Origin: Leptolyngbya sp. FACHB-261
GTDB lineage: Bacteria; Cyanobacteriota; Cyanobacteriia; FACHB-261
Length of the DNA: 64,000 nucleotides
Direction of reading: 5' to 3'
Assembly (NCBI RefSeq): GCF_014696065.1
Contig: NZ_JACJPL010000031.1
Location: 558,001-622,000 of the forward strand
The notes under the pieces: generated by a model
Told to the model about the DNA's origin: nothing
Database searches by the model: none
The model's input: only the letters and a program-made list of their open reading frames with translations
Position numbers and translations under genes: made by a program
Part shown: positions 8,524 to 17,238 of the stretch, in pieces
How the letters are laid out: each line of letters opens with the position of its first letter
Position numbering within the stretch: the stretch's first letter is position 1

Positions 8524-9450
8524 CTACAGCTGGCTGACAACCTGTTGCAAGGCGCCGTTAATTTCAGGATATTGGTATTGAAAGCCAACAGCTTGAGTTT
8601 GCTTAGGGAGCACTCGTTGGCCTTCCAAAACGATCTGAGCGGCATCCCCCAGTAAAAGTTCCAGGGCAAAGTTAGGAACAGGTAGCCAAGAAGGGCGGTT
8701 AACGGCCTTGCCTAAAGCATCACACAACTCAACCATACGCACAGGCTCTGGTGCAGTGGCGTTGAGGACACCGCTGACCTTGGAATTAGTCAGGGCGTAG
8801 AGGATTAAACTGACGGCGTCCTCGCGGTGCACCCAGGAAAACCACTGTCTGCCACTGCCAATTGGGCCGCCAACTCCTAACTTAAATGGAGGCACCATCT
8901 GGGCCAATGCTCCACCTGGAGCTAGAACAATCCCCATCCGCAGGATTACTAAGCGCACTCCCGATTCAGTAACCTTCTGAGCCTCGGCTTCCCAGGCTTT
9001 GCACACACCGGCCAGAAAGTCAGCGCCAGGAGCGCTTGTTTCGTCAAAAGTTGCAGTTTCGCTGGTGCCGTAGTGGCCAATTGCTGAAGTGCTGACCAAC
9101 ACTTGTGGTTTCCGCTGAGCTTGAGCAATGGCTTCAACCAAGCGCTGGGTACCAAGTTGTCGGCTCTCTAGAATCTCCCGCTTAGACTCAGCTGTCCAAC
9201 GGGCGCCGAACAGAGGTTCACCAGCTAAGTTAACAACCCCATCACAGCCATCCAGGCTGCGCTGCCACTCGCCTCCCGCTTTAGGCGTGTAGGTGATAAT
9301 TTCTAAATTGGCAAACTTACTGCTTGGAAACAGCTGTCGAGCTCGCTCAGGATTGCGAACTAGCAGGAGCACTTGATGACCCTGTTGCTGCAGACGTTCC
9401 ACAAGACGACTGCCAACCAGGCCAGTTCCACCGGTCACAGCAACTTTCAT
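8524..9450 (-). CDS. TIGR01777 / SDR39U1-type NAD-dependent epimerase family protein
   Basis: An extended short-chain dehydrogenase-like protein of about 308 residues. It opens with the nucleotide-binding motif MKVAVTGGTGLVGSRLVERL. The subfamily features follow: VVNLAGEPLFGARWT, STSAIGHYGTSE with the YG catalytic region, RMGIVLAPGGALAQM, and WFSWVHREDAVSLILYAL near residue 215-232. It ends in a C-terminal DUF1731-like region (NRPSWLPVPNFALELLLGDAA). The biochemical role of the family is poorly defined. The ATG at 9448-9450 overlaps the stop of psb28 (ATGA), so the pair is translationally coupled; the frame is open upstream only because it overlaps psb28. Confidence 0.9.
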   Translation of the reverse strand: MKVAVTGGTGLVGSRLVERLQQQGHQVLLLVRNPERARQLFPSSKFANLEIITYTPKAGGEWQRSLDGCDGVVNLAGEPLFGARWTAESKREILESRQLGTQRLVEAIAQAQRKPQVLVSTSAIGHYGTSETATFDETSAPGADFLAGVCKAWEAEAQKVTESGVRLVILRMGIVLAPGGALAQMVPPFKLGVGGPIGSGRQWFSWVHREDAVSLILYALTNSKVSGVLNATAPEPVRMVELCDALGKAVNRPSWLPVPNFALELLLGDAAQIVLEGQRVLPKQTQAVGFQYQYPEINGALQQVVSQL

Positions 9451-9839
9451 TGGCTGGTTCCTTCCGGGGTTGAACCCCTGTAGCTTAAGCCGTTTGCCTC
9501 GGCATATCGATTCATAAAGCGCATAAAACGGTCCCAATGCTCATCGCTGATCTCAAAGCGGCAATCCATGCGCTGCAATTGGTCGCCTTCTTCGCCGCCA
9601 AAGCGAAACTGTACAGAAGAGGGTTCAACCTCAATCTCGCCCTCGACGTCAAGCAGGCGCATGGTGTTAGTGGAGGCGTGAGTGAAGCTGTTCAGCCTCT
9701 CCAACGCCTGCAGTTTCTCAAAGGTCATGAGCACGGTGCGCTCGCCAGTACGATTTGAACGTCGTAGGCTAACGCCACTGAGTTCTTCGTTTAAGCCGCT
9801 GAAGAACTGGATGACTGCAGATGCCGTGCTATCCACCAT
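9447..9839 (-). CDS. psb28: Photosystem II assembly protein Psb28-like
   Basis: Psb28 binds the cytoplasmic face of photosystem II assembly intermediates, near cytochrome b559 and CP47. The 130-residue product has the family order: IQFFSGLNEE near residue 10, SNRTGERTVLMTFEKL, MRLLDVEGEIEVEP, the arm RFGGEEGDQLQRMDCRFEIS, and the diagnostic WDRFMRFMNRYAEANGL near 105-121. Compared with the classical Psb28 the sequence is divergent, so it may be the second paralogue (Psb28-2 type). The ATG at 9837-9839 has AAGGA six bases upstream; the TTG one codon earlier is less likely. Its stop overlaps the next gene by four bases. Confidence 0.88.
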   Translation of the reverse strand: MVDSTASAVIQFFSGLNEELSGVSLRRSNRTGERTVLMTFEKLQALERLNSFTHASTNTMRLLDVEGEIEVEPSSVQFRFGGEEGDQLQRMDCRFEISDEHWDRFMRFMNRYAEANGLSYRGSTPEGTSQ

Positions 9840-9911
9840 CAAAAATCCTTAAGGGCACTCAGGAATCTTAACATTTTGTTGCGAACTTACTGAGGACCTT
9901 TGAGGCAAGTT

Positions 9912-10517
9912 TTAAGGACGGACAGTAACTGGGACGCCAATTTGAACTTGAGCGAACAACTCAGCAACGTCTCGGTTATGCATCCGCAAGCAGCCATGCG
10001 AGACAGGCAGGCCCACGGACTCAGGCCGGTTGGTACCGTGGAAGCCAATCCAGTTGGTGCCATCGGTCCAGAAGCCAATCCAATGGCGTCCTAAAGGATT
10101 AGCTGGGTCACCGCCTCGAATGACTGCCCCAGTCATAGGGTTCATCCAATCGGGGTTGTGGACGATTTGGGCTACTTGAAAAGTGCCAGTAGGCGTCTCC
10201 CACCCCGGGCGTCCTACGGCAATTGGATAACGCTTGACCAGGGAGCTACCTCGGTAAAGGCTGACTCGGCGTTTGCTAACCTCAACTTCCAAACGCAAGG
10301 GTTGCTCAACAGGCAGTGTTTCTACTTGAGGGGCAGCTGGTTGAGGGACAGGGGGGTCGATTATGAAGTCGGGCGCAAGCAGACCTGGCGCGAGCACACT
10401 GGGTGTGGTGGTCGTAGTTGCGGCTGGTGTCGGAACTGATTGAGCTTGGGCAGCTAAACCAGCTAGCAGAATCGGACCTACAAACAAACTGTGAACAGAC
10501 CAAGAAAGAGAACGCAT
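9912..10517 (-). CDS. L,D-transpeptidase (YkuD domain), exported
   Basis: A peptidoglycan-modifying enzyme that forms 3-3 crosslinks or anchors proteins. From the ATG at 10515-10517 the 201-residue precursor begins with a signal peptide (MRSLSWSVHSL to AAQAQS). A Pro/Thr-rich linker follows (TPAATTTTTPSVLAPG). The YkuD domain contains LEVEVSKRRVSLYRG, TPTGTFQVAQIVHNPDW, IGFHGTN, and the catalytic motif SHGCLRMHNRDVAELF with His and Cys. The last residues VGVPVTVRP-like are a normal domain end. The frame extends 20 codons upstream without a better start. It precedes the response regulator on the map but lies downstream of it in transcription. Confidence 0.92.
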   Translation of the reverse strand: MRSLSWSVHSLFVGPILLAGLAAQAQSVPTPAATTTTTPSVLAPGLLAPDFIIDPPVPQPAAPQVETLPVEQPLRLEVEVSKRRVSLYRGSSLVKRYPIAVGRPGWETPTGTFQVAQIVHNPDWMNPMTGAVIRGGDPANPLGRHWIGFWTDGTNWIGFHGTNRPESVGLPVSHGCLRMHNRDVAELFAQVQIGVPVTVRP

Positions 10518-10593
10518 GAGTGTCGCAGTGCAGAACCAACGAGCAACAGGGTGAGAATCCCTTGTTAGTCTATGCATACCCCAGCTCAGAAAT

Positions 10594-11298
10594 TCAGGCT
10601 GAACGGGACTGCAGTAAGTCAGCTTGTAGATTCAAAATATAGCCCTGGTCCCGTAGATGGCGAATGAGCAGTGGCTGACTGGGCTCATTCTCTAGCTTGC
10701 GGCGCAGATGATAAATGTGAACACGCAGCTGGTCTAATTGGGCCGGACGGGGATGCTCCCAGATGCGTTCAGCCAGCTGGCTAGATGTCAGAGGCATGCC
10801 TTGGGCTTCTAGAAGAACAGAGAGGAGCCGGAATTCCAGAGCAGAGAGCAACACTGGTGTCTGGTCGCGGATCTGCACAGTCGAGGAGATCGCATCTAGC
10901 CGCAAGTTTGGTCCTACAGGGCGCAGGCGGCTAGACCGCCGGATAGCAACCCGGATTCGAGCCTCTAACTCGGCTGGATCGATAGGCAAACGCAAATAGT
11001 CATCGGCGCGGGTCAGTAGTTCGACAACCCGCGGTATTGACAGGTCTGGCCCAACCAGCAAAATTGGCAGATCTTGAAGAAAATCTACCTGGCGACAGCG
11101 CTCTGCCAAACTATAGCCATCAAATGGCTCCAAACACTCCACATCGGCAATTAAGACTTGAGCCTTACCCGAAAGCAGGAGTTGCCAAGCAAGCTTGGCA
11201 TTGGTCTGCATGATCGTCTGCCAGTTGTGCTCGTGTAACCAGATACGGGTCTTCTGATTCCAGGGCGAGCGGTCACTGGCAATTAGAATCGTCAACAT
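10594..11298 (-). CDS. OmpR-type response regulator with a degenerate receiver
   Basis: A 234-residue protein with a receiver-like domain (about 1-118) and a winged-helix DNA-binding domain (about 128-225). The DNA-binding half includes LRLDAISSTVQIRDQTPVLLS, LLSVLLEAQGMPLTSSQLAERIW, VHIYHLRRKLE and IRHLRDQGYIL. In the receiver, the phospho-acceptor candidate is Asp52 (LIADVE). The usual N-terminal acidic pair is reduced to a single Asp9, and the conserved Lys of the 'TKP' loop is replaced by Leu (DDYLRLPID). Signalling may therefore be phosphorylation-independent or altered. It lies 76 bases upstream of the L,D-transpeptidase gene on the same strand and diverges from the MscS gene. Confidence 0.85.
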   Translation of the reverse strand: MLTILIASDRSPWNQKTRIWLHEHNWQTIMQTNAKLAWQLLLSGKAQVLIADVECLEPFDGYSLAERCRQVDFLQDLPILLVGPDLSIPRVVELLTRADDYLRLPIDPAELEARIRVAIRRSSRLRPVGPNLRLDAISSTVQIRDQTPVLLSALEFRLLSVLLEAQGMPLTSSQLAERIWEHPRPAQLDQLRVHIYHLRRKLENEPSQPLLIRHLRDQGYILNLQADLLQSRSA

Positions 11299-11595
11299 GA
11301 TTTCTAAGCTCCAGCCAGGGTATCGGGTGTAAAGTCAGCCCCTGACCCCTGCACTGAAGCTTTCCCCAGAACGGTAGCCTATTCCCATCCACGCAGGTTC
11401 CCTAGCTGGAATGCTCAGCAGGATGTACTAGTACTGCGTAAAGTGCCAAAGCAAAGTAGCTTTCTGGCTCACTGCAAACAATCGCTCTTGTAGCTAGCTA
11501 AGCGACTAGATGCTAATGACGGCTATCAGATTTGTGGCAGACTACTCAGGCTACTCAAATCTCCTGAAGTTAAGACGTAGAGTGGGGGAGGGAAA
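11299..11595. other. Divergent intergenic region
   Basis: About 300 bases between the response regulator and the MscS-like gene, expected to hold two divergent promoters. A purine-rich ribosome-binding site (GGGGGAGGG) sits at about 11583-11591, just before the MscS start. I see no clear -35/-10 pair, repeat or small gene. Confidence 0.5.
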
Positions 11596-12780
11596 ATGAG
11601 TGAGCTGCTCCTGGGGTGCGGCTTTGCGTTGCTAATACTGGGCATTGCACTGGGTTTAAATGTGCTGCTCAATCAGGTGTGGCGAACACTAGAGCGCTAC
11701 ACCGAAGCACAGGTTGCATTACCAACCCGACGCTACCTGGAACTGGCAGAGGATATTATCATCTGGCTGTTGCGAGTGAACTTGTGGTCGGTTGCTCTAG
11801 CAACGGCAGCGGCTCAAGTGCCGCCGCTACGTCCAGCTCGCGCTCGGGTCTTGCAAGTTTTGGCGGAACTGGTCAATCAAGCCTGGGGAGTTCTTACCTA
11901 TGACTTCTCGGTTGGCAAGGATACTAGCGTCTCAATCCTGTCACTACTGGCTCTAGTTCTCCTCGCTTTAGTCGTTTTTGTTAGCTCCCGCTTTTTGAGC
12001 GACCTAGTCCGCGATCGCTTCCTTAATCGCCTTGGTTTGGAACGGGGAACGCAAGAGGCGGCGGCTACAGTCCTCAGATATCTGCTCACGGTGTTGGGTC
12101 TGACCGTGCTCTTACCCAGCCTAGGCATTAACCTGAGTTCTCTAGCCTTGCTAGCGGGAACCGTTGGTATCGGGATTGGCCTGGGGTTGCAGAGCATCAG
12201 TGCCAACTTCATTAGTGGCCTGACCTTGTTATTTGAGCGGCCCATTCAAGCTGGGGATCTGATTGAGGTCGATGGTCGTCTGGGGACGGTAGAGCGGATC
12301 AGCGTGCGCGCGACAACCATTCGCACCCCCGATAATGTTTCAGTGATCGTTCCCAACTCCCGCTTCACTGAGTCGCAGGTAGTCAACTGGAGCCATCGCA
12401 ACCCTACTTGTCGTATCCATATCCCGGTTGGTGTTGCCTACGGTTCTGATACTCGACAGGTAGAAGCGGTACTTCTGAAAGTCGCTCAGGGCCACGATCA
12501 AGTTCTCAAGCATCCTGTACCTCAAGCCTGGTTACGCTCCTTTGGTGATAGTGCTCTTAATTTCGAGTTGCTGGTTTGGATTTACAACCCTCAGGATCAG
12601 TTCCGCATGATCAGCGATCTCAATTACGCCATTGACCAAGCCTTCGCCGAGGCTGGGATTCAAATTCCCTTCCCGCAGCGCGACCTCAATATCCGGAGCT
12701 TGAAGCTAAGTGAAGAAGGGAACCTAAGTGCAAATAGCTTGGAGACGGCAGGTGGATTGGAAAGTGAGCCGCTCAGTTAG
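11596..12780 (+). CDS. MscS-family mechanosensitive ion channel
   Basis: A 394-residue membrane protein of the small-conductance mechanosensitive channel family. The N-terminus has hydrophobic segments at about 5-25, 50-70 and 115-135. The channel core follows: LRYLLTVLGLTVLLPSLGI, then the Gly/Ala-rich pore helix LALLAGTVGIGIGLGLQSI near residue 190-210. The beta domain comes next, with PIQAGDLIEVDGRLGTVERISVRATTIRTPDN and VPNSRFTESQVVNW. The C-terminal alpha-beta domain ends with GIQIPFPQRDL, a typical family ending. The ATG is preceded by GGGGGAGGG. It may be cotranscribed with the histidine kinase 50 bases downstream. Confidence 0.92.
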   Translation: MSELLLGCGFALLILGIALGLNVLLNQVWRTLERYTEAQVALPTRRYLELAEDIIIWLLRVNLWSVALATAAAQVPPLRPARARVLQVLAELVNQAWGVLTYDFSVGKDTSVSILSLLALVLLALVVFVSSRFLSDLVRDRFLNRLGLERGTQEAAATVLRYLLTVLGLTVLLPSLGINLSSLALLAGTVGIGIGLGLQSISANFISGLTLLFERPIQAGDLIEVDGRLGTVERISVRATTIRTPDNVSVIVPNSRFTESQVVNWSHRNPTCRIHIPVGVAYGSDTRQVEAVLLKVAQGHDQVLKHPVPQAWLRSFGDSALNFELLVWIYNPQDQFRMISDLNYAIDQAFAEAGIQIPFPQRDLNIRSLKLSEEGNLSANSLETAGGLESEPLS

Positions 12781-12830
12781 TAAGAGTTGCTCCAGCCGCA
12801 ACCTAGAGCACAAACGCTAGGATCAGTGGA

Positions 12831-14084
12831 ATGCTTCTGTCTTCTAGCCAAGAATTTCTGGCCCTTTGTCAGGCCCAGATCTCACTCCTGACTCGTAGTC
12901 TGGGGGCAACTGCGAGTGCAGTTTATTTGGCTGATCCAGAAGCATCTAATGGTCTGGAGCTGGCGCCTAACCTAATTCAAGTAGTTGCCTATCCTGATGA
13001 CGAAAGCTTAGATCTGCTGGCAGCACTCAGTCCTCAACACCGGTTGATGGCACCTTCAGACCCCATGACCTCGGCTGATTGGATGCCTCAAGAACTTGAG
13101 CCCCTGGCTGAATTAAACCTTGACCCGGATCCCGCAGACGCTGCTGAGCCAATGAGTCTAAGTTGGCAGGGCAGGTTGGTAATACCGCTCGTACATCAAG
13201 GTGCAGTGCTGGGCTTTCTAGTGACCCGCCGAGAGGGAAAGCCCTGGGATGAGCCGGAACGAGCTCAAATCGAGCAGGTTGCCAGTACTCTAGCCTTAGC
13301 CTGTGTGCTTGACCGACGGGCTCTCTGGCTCAATTTGGAGCAGGAGCAGCAACGGGAGGCCGAAGCAACCCTGCTCCATCAGTTGCGTAATCCTCTGACT
13401 GCTCTGCGCACCTTTGCTAAGCTGGTACTGCGGCGACTGAAACCTGACGATAACAACCGCGACTCAATTAACAGCATTCTGCGCGAGAGTGAGCACATTC
13501 AGGATTTGCTCACGCAGTTCGAAGCCTCGACTGCATCTTCTGCTCCATCATCGCAGCCTTATTCTCTAGAAGCTTCCCCTAGCCCCCTGGCACTGCCACC
13601 AGCCAACACTCTACCTCTCGAACAGTTAGATATAGCCTCAGTGCTCGTGCCTTTACTGGATTCGGCAGCAGCCGTTGCTCAGGAACGTGGGATCGCTCTA
13701 AGCTCTCAACTGGTAGGGAATCTGCCTCATATTCGGGCGAATGCTCATGCCCTGCGGGAGGTCTTGGGCAACCTGCTAGACAATGCTTTGAAGTACACCC
13801 CTGCTGGCGGGCGAGTCCAGATCTATGCCACTGGTAGCCTTACCAGTGGGGTGGTAATCACGGTGGCAGATGATGGTCCTGGTATCCCTACGACTGATCA
13901 GAAGCATATTTTTGAGCGCCACTATCGAGGAGCCCAGCAGGACAGCGAGATCCCTGGTACTGGTCTGGGATTAGCCATCGCGCAGGATTTGAGCACTCAG
14001 ATAGGCGGCACCTTACAAGTCAAAAGTGTGCCTGGTAAGGGAAGTGCTTTTAGCCTGTGGTTGCCAACTGTAGCTGCTGGCTAA
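12831..14084 (+). CDS. GAF-domain sensor histidine kinase
   Basis: A 417-residue soluble kinase with no membrane segment. Residues about 1-165 form a GAF-like sensor domain. A HisKA-type segment follows with the H-box ATLLHQLRNPLTALRTF near residue 182; its His is the expected phosphorylation site. A Ser/Pro-rich linker lies at about 230-260. The HATPase domain carries the N-box LREVLGNLLDNALKYTP, G1 ADDGPGIP, the F-box IFERHYRG and G2 GTGLGLAIAQDL. It ends at GSAFSLWLP. No response regulator gene is adjacent on this strand; the divergent regulator at 10.6-11.3 kb is a possible but unproven partner. Confidence 0.9.
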   Translation: MLLSSSQEFLALCQAQISLLTRSLGATASAVYLADPEASNGLELAPNLIQVVAYPDDESLDLLAALSPQHRLMAPSDPMTSADWMPQELEPLAELNLDPDPADAAEPMSLSWQGRLVIPLVHQGAVLGFLVTRREGKPWDEPERAQIEQVASTLALACVLDRRALWLNLEQEQQREAEATLLHQLRNPLTALRTFAKLVLRRLKPDDNNRDSINSILRESEHIQDLLTQFEASTASSAPSSQPYSLEASPSPLALPPANTLPLEQLDIASVLVPLLDSAAAVAQERGIALSSQLVGNLPHIRANAHALREVLGNLLDNALKYTPAGGRVQIYATGSLTSGVVITVADDGPGIPTTDQKHIFERHYRGAQQDSEIPGTGLGLAIAQDLSTQIGGTLQVKSVPGKGSAFSLWLPTVAAG

Positions 14085-14252
14085 GGGGCATAAAGTGAAG
14101 AGTTTGAGCTAGGCACTCCACCCTTAAATGAATCTACAGTCAGGTGCCTGCAATATCTTGAGCTTGGGTCCCTGTACTCTCAGCAGGCAGACAAAGCCCC
14201 AAGCATCAAGAGTCCTGAACCCAATGATTGGCTAAGGTTCAGCTGAGCTCTT

Positions 14253-15248
14253 TTAGACCTTCTTCAGCCAGCTAAACATAGCTCGCAGATCGCTGCCCAC
14301 TTCCTCAATGGGGTGCTCAGCTTCGCGACGGCGCATGGCTGTGAATCCAGCTTTGCCTGAGATATTCTCCAACACGAACTCACGGGCGAACTGCCCTGTC
14401 TGAATTTCACTCAAGATCTTGCGCATCTCAGCTTTGGTGGCATCAGTGACGATGCGTGGACCTCGGGTATAGTCGCCGTACTCAGCTGTGTTAGAGATGC
14501 TGTGGCGCATATTGGCCAAGCCACCCTCTACAACTAGGTCTACAATCAACTTCACCTCATGCAGGCACTCGAAGTACGCGAGTTCCGGTTGGTAGCCTGC
14601 TTCCACCAGTGTTTCAAAGCCGGCCTTGATTAGAGCGCTCAGACCCCCACAAAGCACCGCTTGCTCACCGAATAGGTCAGTTTCGGTTTCTTCTCGAAAG
14701 CTGGTTTCTAGGATGCCAGCACGGGTGCCGCCAACGCCCTTGGCATAGGCCATCGCTCGATCACGCGCTTGTCCAGTGGCGTCCTGATACACAGCAAACA
14801 GTGCGGGTACGCCCTGCCCTTGCTCAAAGGTCCGTCGAACCAAGTGGCCTGGACCTTTAGGAGCGACCATCACCACATCGACTTCCTTGGGTGGCAAGAT
14901 TTGTGCAAAGTGAATGTTGAATCCGTGGGCGAAAGCCAACGTATCCCCAGCTTTGAGATTTGGCTCGATCTCGCTTTTGTAGATACTCTTTTGCACCTCA
15001 TCTGGTAGCAGGATCATGATGAAGTCAGCTGCTTTAGCGGCTTCAGCAGTGGTATGGACTTTCAAACCTGCTGCCTCTGCTTTTGACCAAGAGGGGCTAC
15101 CCTCGTAGAGACCTACGATCACATTCAGGCCACTGTCTTTCAAATTCAAGGCATGAGCATGCCCTTGGGAGCCGTAACCCAGAATGGCAATCGTTTTGCC
15201 CTCTAGTAAATCCAGATTTGCGTCAGCATCGTAGTACATGCGGGCCAT
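14253..15248 (-). CDS. ilvC: Ketol-acid reductoisomerase (class I)
   Basis: Second common enzyme of branched-chain amino acid synthesis, converting acetolactate or acetohydroxybutyrate by isomerisation and NAD(P)H reduction. The 331-residue length is typical of class I enzymes. The start [18 protein letters not shown] is followed by [21 protein letters not shown], a cofactor loop containing [15 protein letters not shown], the metal-binding [13 protein letters not shown] near residue 190, and [15 protein letters not shown]. The ATG at 15246-15248 has GGAG ten bases upstream; an upstream start adds 16 non-conserved residues. In the cofactor loop a Tyr-Glu occupies a site where many NADPH-dependent enzymes carry Arg, so the cofactor preference is open. 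Confidence 0.97.
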   Translation of the reverse strand: MARMYYDADANLDLLEGKTIAILGYGSQGHAHALNLKDSGLNVIVGLYEGSPSWSKAEAAGLKVHTTAEAAKAADFIMILLPDEVQKSIYKSEIEPNLKAGDTLAFAHGFNIHFAQILPPKEVDVVMVAPKGPGHLVRRTFEQGQGVPALFAVYQDATGQARDRAMAYAKGVGGTRAGILETSFREETETDLFGEQAVLCGGLSALIKAGFETLVEAGYQPELAYFECLHEVKLIVDLVVEGGLANMRHSISNTAEYGDYTRGPRIVTDATKAEMRKILSEIQTGQFAREFVLENISGKAGFTAMRRREAEHPIEEVGSDLRAMFSWLKKV

Positions 15249-15812
15249 GAGGTCATCTCCTTGGAAGCAGCCAGCTAAGGTGTGCAAGCCCTTCATTCTA
15301 CTGTTTGTCTGTACTCAGAGCATAGAGATGTCTGACACTAGCACCAGCAACTATAAAGCTTATGAAAAGCCAAAGCCTAATGCAGCCCGTCCAAGATAAA
15401 GATGTGCTTTGCAACTCTAGCTTGAGGCTGAGAGTTCCCTGATCAAGGGCTAAAACTGGTGATGGATCAGAAAGGGCCGAGGGCACTCTAATCGAAGAGC
15501 CTCAGTAGGGCTTCGTTCCACCACTCCTATACCGAAATGAACTCTAATACCTGGCACAAAATCTGGAAGTTCCTCAACCAACCTCTGTTTGTAAAGCAGC
15601 CCAATTCCGCTGAGCGTCCTGATTGGCAACAAATTCAGTATCTTGAGCGCTGCTGGCTTCGAACTGTTTCCGACCCTAAAACTAAGCAGTGAAAATATAG
15701 TTCAATTTGCAATTCTCGACATTTTTTAGAGAGCCTGACAGGCAGATTTAATCCTCCCAGTCCGCCTCTATTTACTGGGAGGAGCTGTTATTTCAAAGCT
15801 CCCAAAACAGGT
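15249..15812. other. Intergenic region upstream of ilvC
   Basis: About 560 bases between ilvC and tlyA, both on the reverse strand. The part near ilvC must carry its promoter and leader. Two short reverse frames (within 15298-15632) have no recognisable sequence and overlap each other, so I do not call them. Nearest tlyA is an inverted repeat described separately. Confidence 0.5.
15759..15782 (-). terminator. Hairpin downstream of tlyA
   Basis: TCCTCCCAG (from about 15751) and CTGGGAGGA pair over nine bases with a 14-base loop, about 30 bases after the tlyA stop. On the reverse strand it is followed only by a short T-poor stretch, so it is a candidate terminator or 3' stabilising hairpin rather than a classical one. 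Confidence 0.4.
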
Positions 15813-16601
15813 TTATACGCTTTGAATCCAAACATCTAGGTCGGGAATAGCTGACTCAGATTCAGTATGTAACCACAGCCAATATTCCCGATTGCCTGCC
15901 GGTCCCTCCAAGGGAGATAGAGCTACACCTCGATAGCACCAGCCCAGTTCTTGCGCTCGACTAAGCACCTTGCGAATCGCTTGAGCTTGGACTTGCCGAT
16001 CGCGTACAACGCCATTTTTACCCACCTGACTTCGGCCAGCTTCGAATTGGGGTTTCACGAGTAGCAGTAGTTCACGGGGAGCCACTAAGAGTCCCCACAA
16101 CGCTTCTAAAACTTGCGTGAGCGAGATGAAAGACACATCAACCACCCCTAGGCCAGGTCGGGGGGCTTCTGAGTTATACAACTCCTCTGGTTTGAGGTAG
16201 CGCAGGTTAGTACGCTCCCGCAGAATCACGCGTGGGTCAGTCCGCAAAGACCAGGCCACCTGACCGTAGCCCACGTCAACACCATACACCTGGGCTGCTC
16301 CGTGCTGAAGCAGGCAGTCTGTGAAGCCGCCAGTTGAAATGCCTCCATCCAGACAAATGCGGCCTGGGATCAGGACAGCAAAGGCTTGCAAGGCACCTAG
16401 AAGCTTCTCACCACCTCGGGAAACAAAAGGAGGCGGTTGACGCACTTCAATCTGAGCAGCTTCGTCTACCTCGGTGCCAGGTTTATCAACGACGCTTTGG
16501 TTGACTCGAACTTCGCCTGCTCGAATCACACGTTGGGCCTGCTGCCGCGAGGGTAGCAGGCCCAAGTCTACAATCAGTGCATCCAGGCGTTTTTTTGCCA
16601 A
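15813..16601 (-). CDS. tlyA: TlyA-family rRNA 2'-O-methyltransferase / hemolysin-like protein
   Basis: TlyA proteins are S-adenosylmethionine-dependent ribose methyltransferases acting on ribosomal RNA. The 262-residue protein starts with an S4 RNA-binding domain: KRLDALIVDLGLLPSRQQAQRVIRAGEVRVNQ. An FtsJ-like domain follows with FVSRGGEKLLGAL, the SAM motif CLDGGISTGGFTDCLLQHGA near residue 83-102, and YGVDVGYGQVAWSLR. The catalytic region includes LGVVDVSFISL and LLLVKPQFEAGR. It starts at a TTG (16599-16601), since MAKKRLD is the normal family start and no ATG is nearby. It lies 24 bases downstream of apcF on the same strand. Confidence 0.93.
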   Translation of the reverse strand: MAKKRLDALIVDLGLLPSRQQAQRVIRAGEVRVNQSVVDKPGTEVDEAAQIEVRQPPPFVSRGGEKLLGALQAFAVLIPGRICLDGGISTGGFTDCLLQHGAAQVYGVDVGYGQVAWSLRTDPRVILRERTNLRYLKPEELYNSEAPRPGLGVVDVSFISLTQVLEALWGLLVAPRELLLLVKPQFEAGRSQVGKNGVVRDRQVQAQAIRKVLSRAQELGWCYRGVALSPLEGPAGNREYWLWLHTESESAIPDLDVWIQSV

Positions 16602-16625
16602 GCTAGAGTTGCCGGATTATCAAAC

Positions 16626-17150
16626 CTAGATGTTCTTCTCACTCAGTTCGCGAGACATATAGTCGAAGGGCTGGTCTAGGAAGTTGCCATTGGCACTGCT
16701 TGTGTCAATGCTGTTAACGCCGTTGACCAAGTCCTTAACAATTTCCTTCATGAGCTGGATGCCCTGCACGGTCGGACCGATGGGTACACCCAGGGAGTTG
16801 TAGGTTTCGCGCAAGCCGTTGAGAACCCGCTCATCAAGCACATCAGTGTTACCGGCAACCACAGCATAGGTGGCGTAGCGCAGGTAATAATCCATGTCTC
16901 TTAAACAAGCGGCGTAGCGGCGGGTAGTGTAAGCGTTGCCACCGGGACGGATGAGATCTGGGGCCTCTTCAAAAAGTTTTGATCCAGCCTGTTTCACAAT
17001 GGTTGCCGCGTTGGCACTGAGTAACGCTGCCGCCTTGACTCGCGCCGTGCCAGTGGCGAAGTAGGACTTGAGGCTATCGAGGCCGTTGCGGTCGAGATAG
17101 CGACCAGTGGAATCGTAGCCTCTGATCAGATCGCCGACTGTATCCCGCAT
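16626..17150 (-). CDS. apcF: Allophycocyanin beta-18 subunit ApcF
   Basis: ApcF replaces one beta subunit in the phycobilisome core trimer that carries ApcE, and helps energy transfer to photosystem II. The 174-residue product opens MRDTVGDLIRGYDSTGRYLD, followed by LKSYFATGTARVKAA. The bilin-binding region AYTTRRYAACLRDMDYYLRYATYA has the chromophore Cys near residue 82. The segment LRETYNSLGVPIGPTVQGIQ matches ApcF rather than ApcB. The C-terminus FDYMSRELSEKN is typical, but a small Ser/Asn insertion (SIDTSSANG) just before it makes the protein about five residues longer than common ApcF. It lies 88 bases after cpcT. Confidence 0.93.
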   Translation of the reverse strand: MRDTVGDLIRGYDSTGRYLDRNGLDSLKSYFATGTARVKAAALLSANAATIVKQAGSKLFEEAPDLIRPGGNAYTTRRYAACLRDMDYYLRYATYAVVAGNTDVLDERVLNGLRETYNSLGVPIGPTVQGIQLMKEIVKDLVNGVNSIDTSSANGNFLDQPFDYMSRELSEKNI

Positions 17151-17238
17151 AAAAGTCGTTCTCCCTTAAGCATCTATAAGCAGATCCAAGCAAGCTGGGC
17201 AAATTTTACCACTCCGTTGAGACCAATCCCTTGCCTTT

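Noticed and set aside
11898-12245. 115-codon reverse frame opposite the MscS-like gene
   Set aside because: Arg/Lys/Thr-rich mirror of the membrane-protein coding sequence, with no domain.
15298-15632. Two short reverse frames upstream of ilvC
   Set aside because: They overlap each other, show no domain, and lie where the ilvC promoter and leader are expected.
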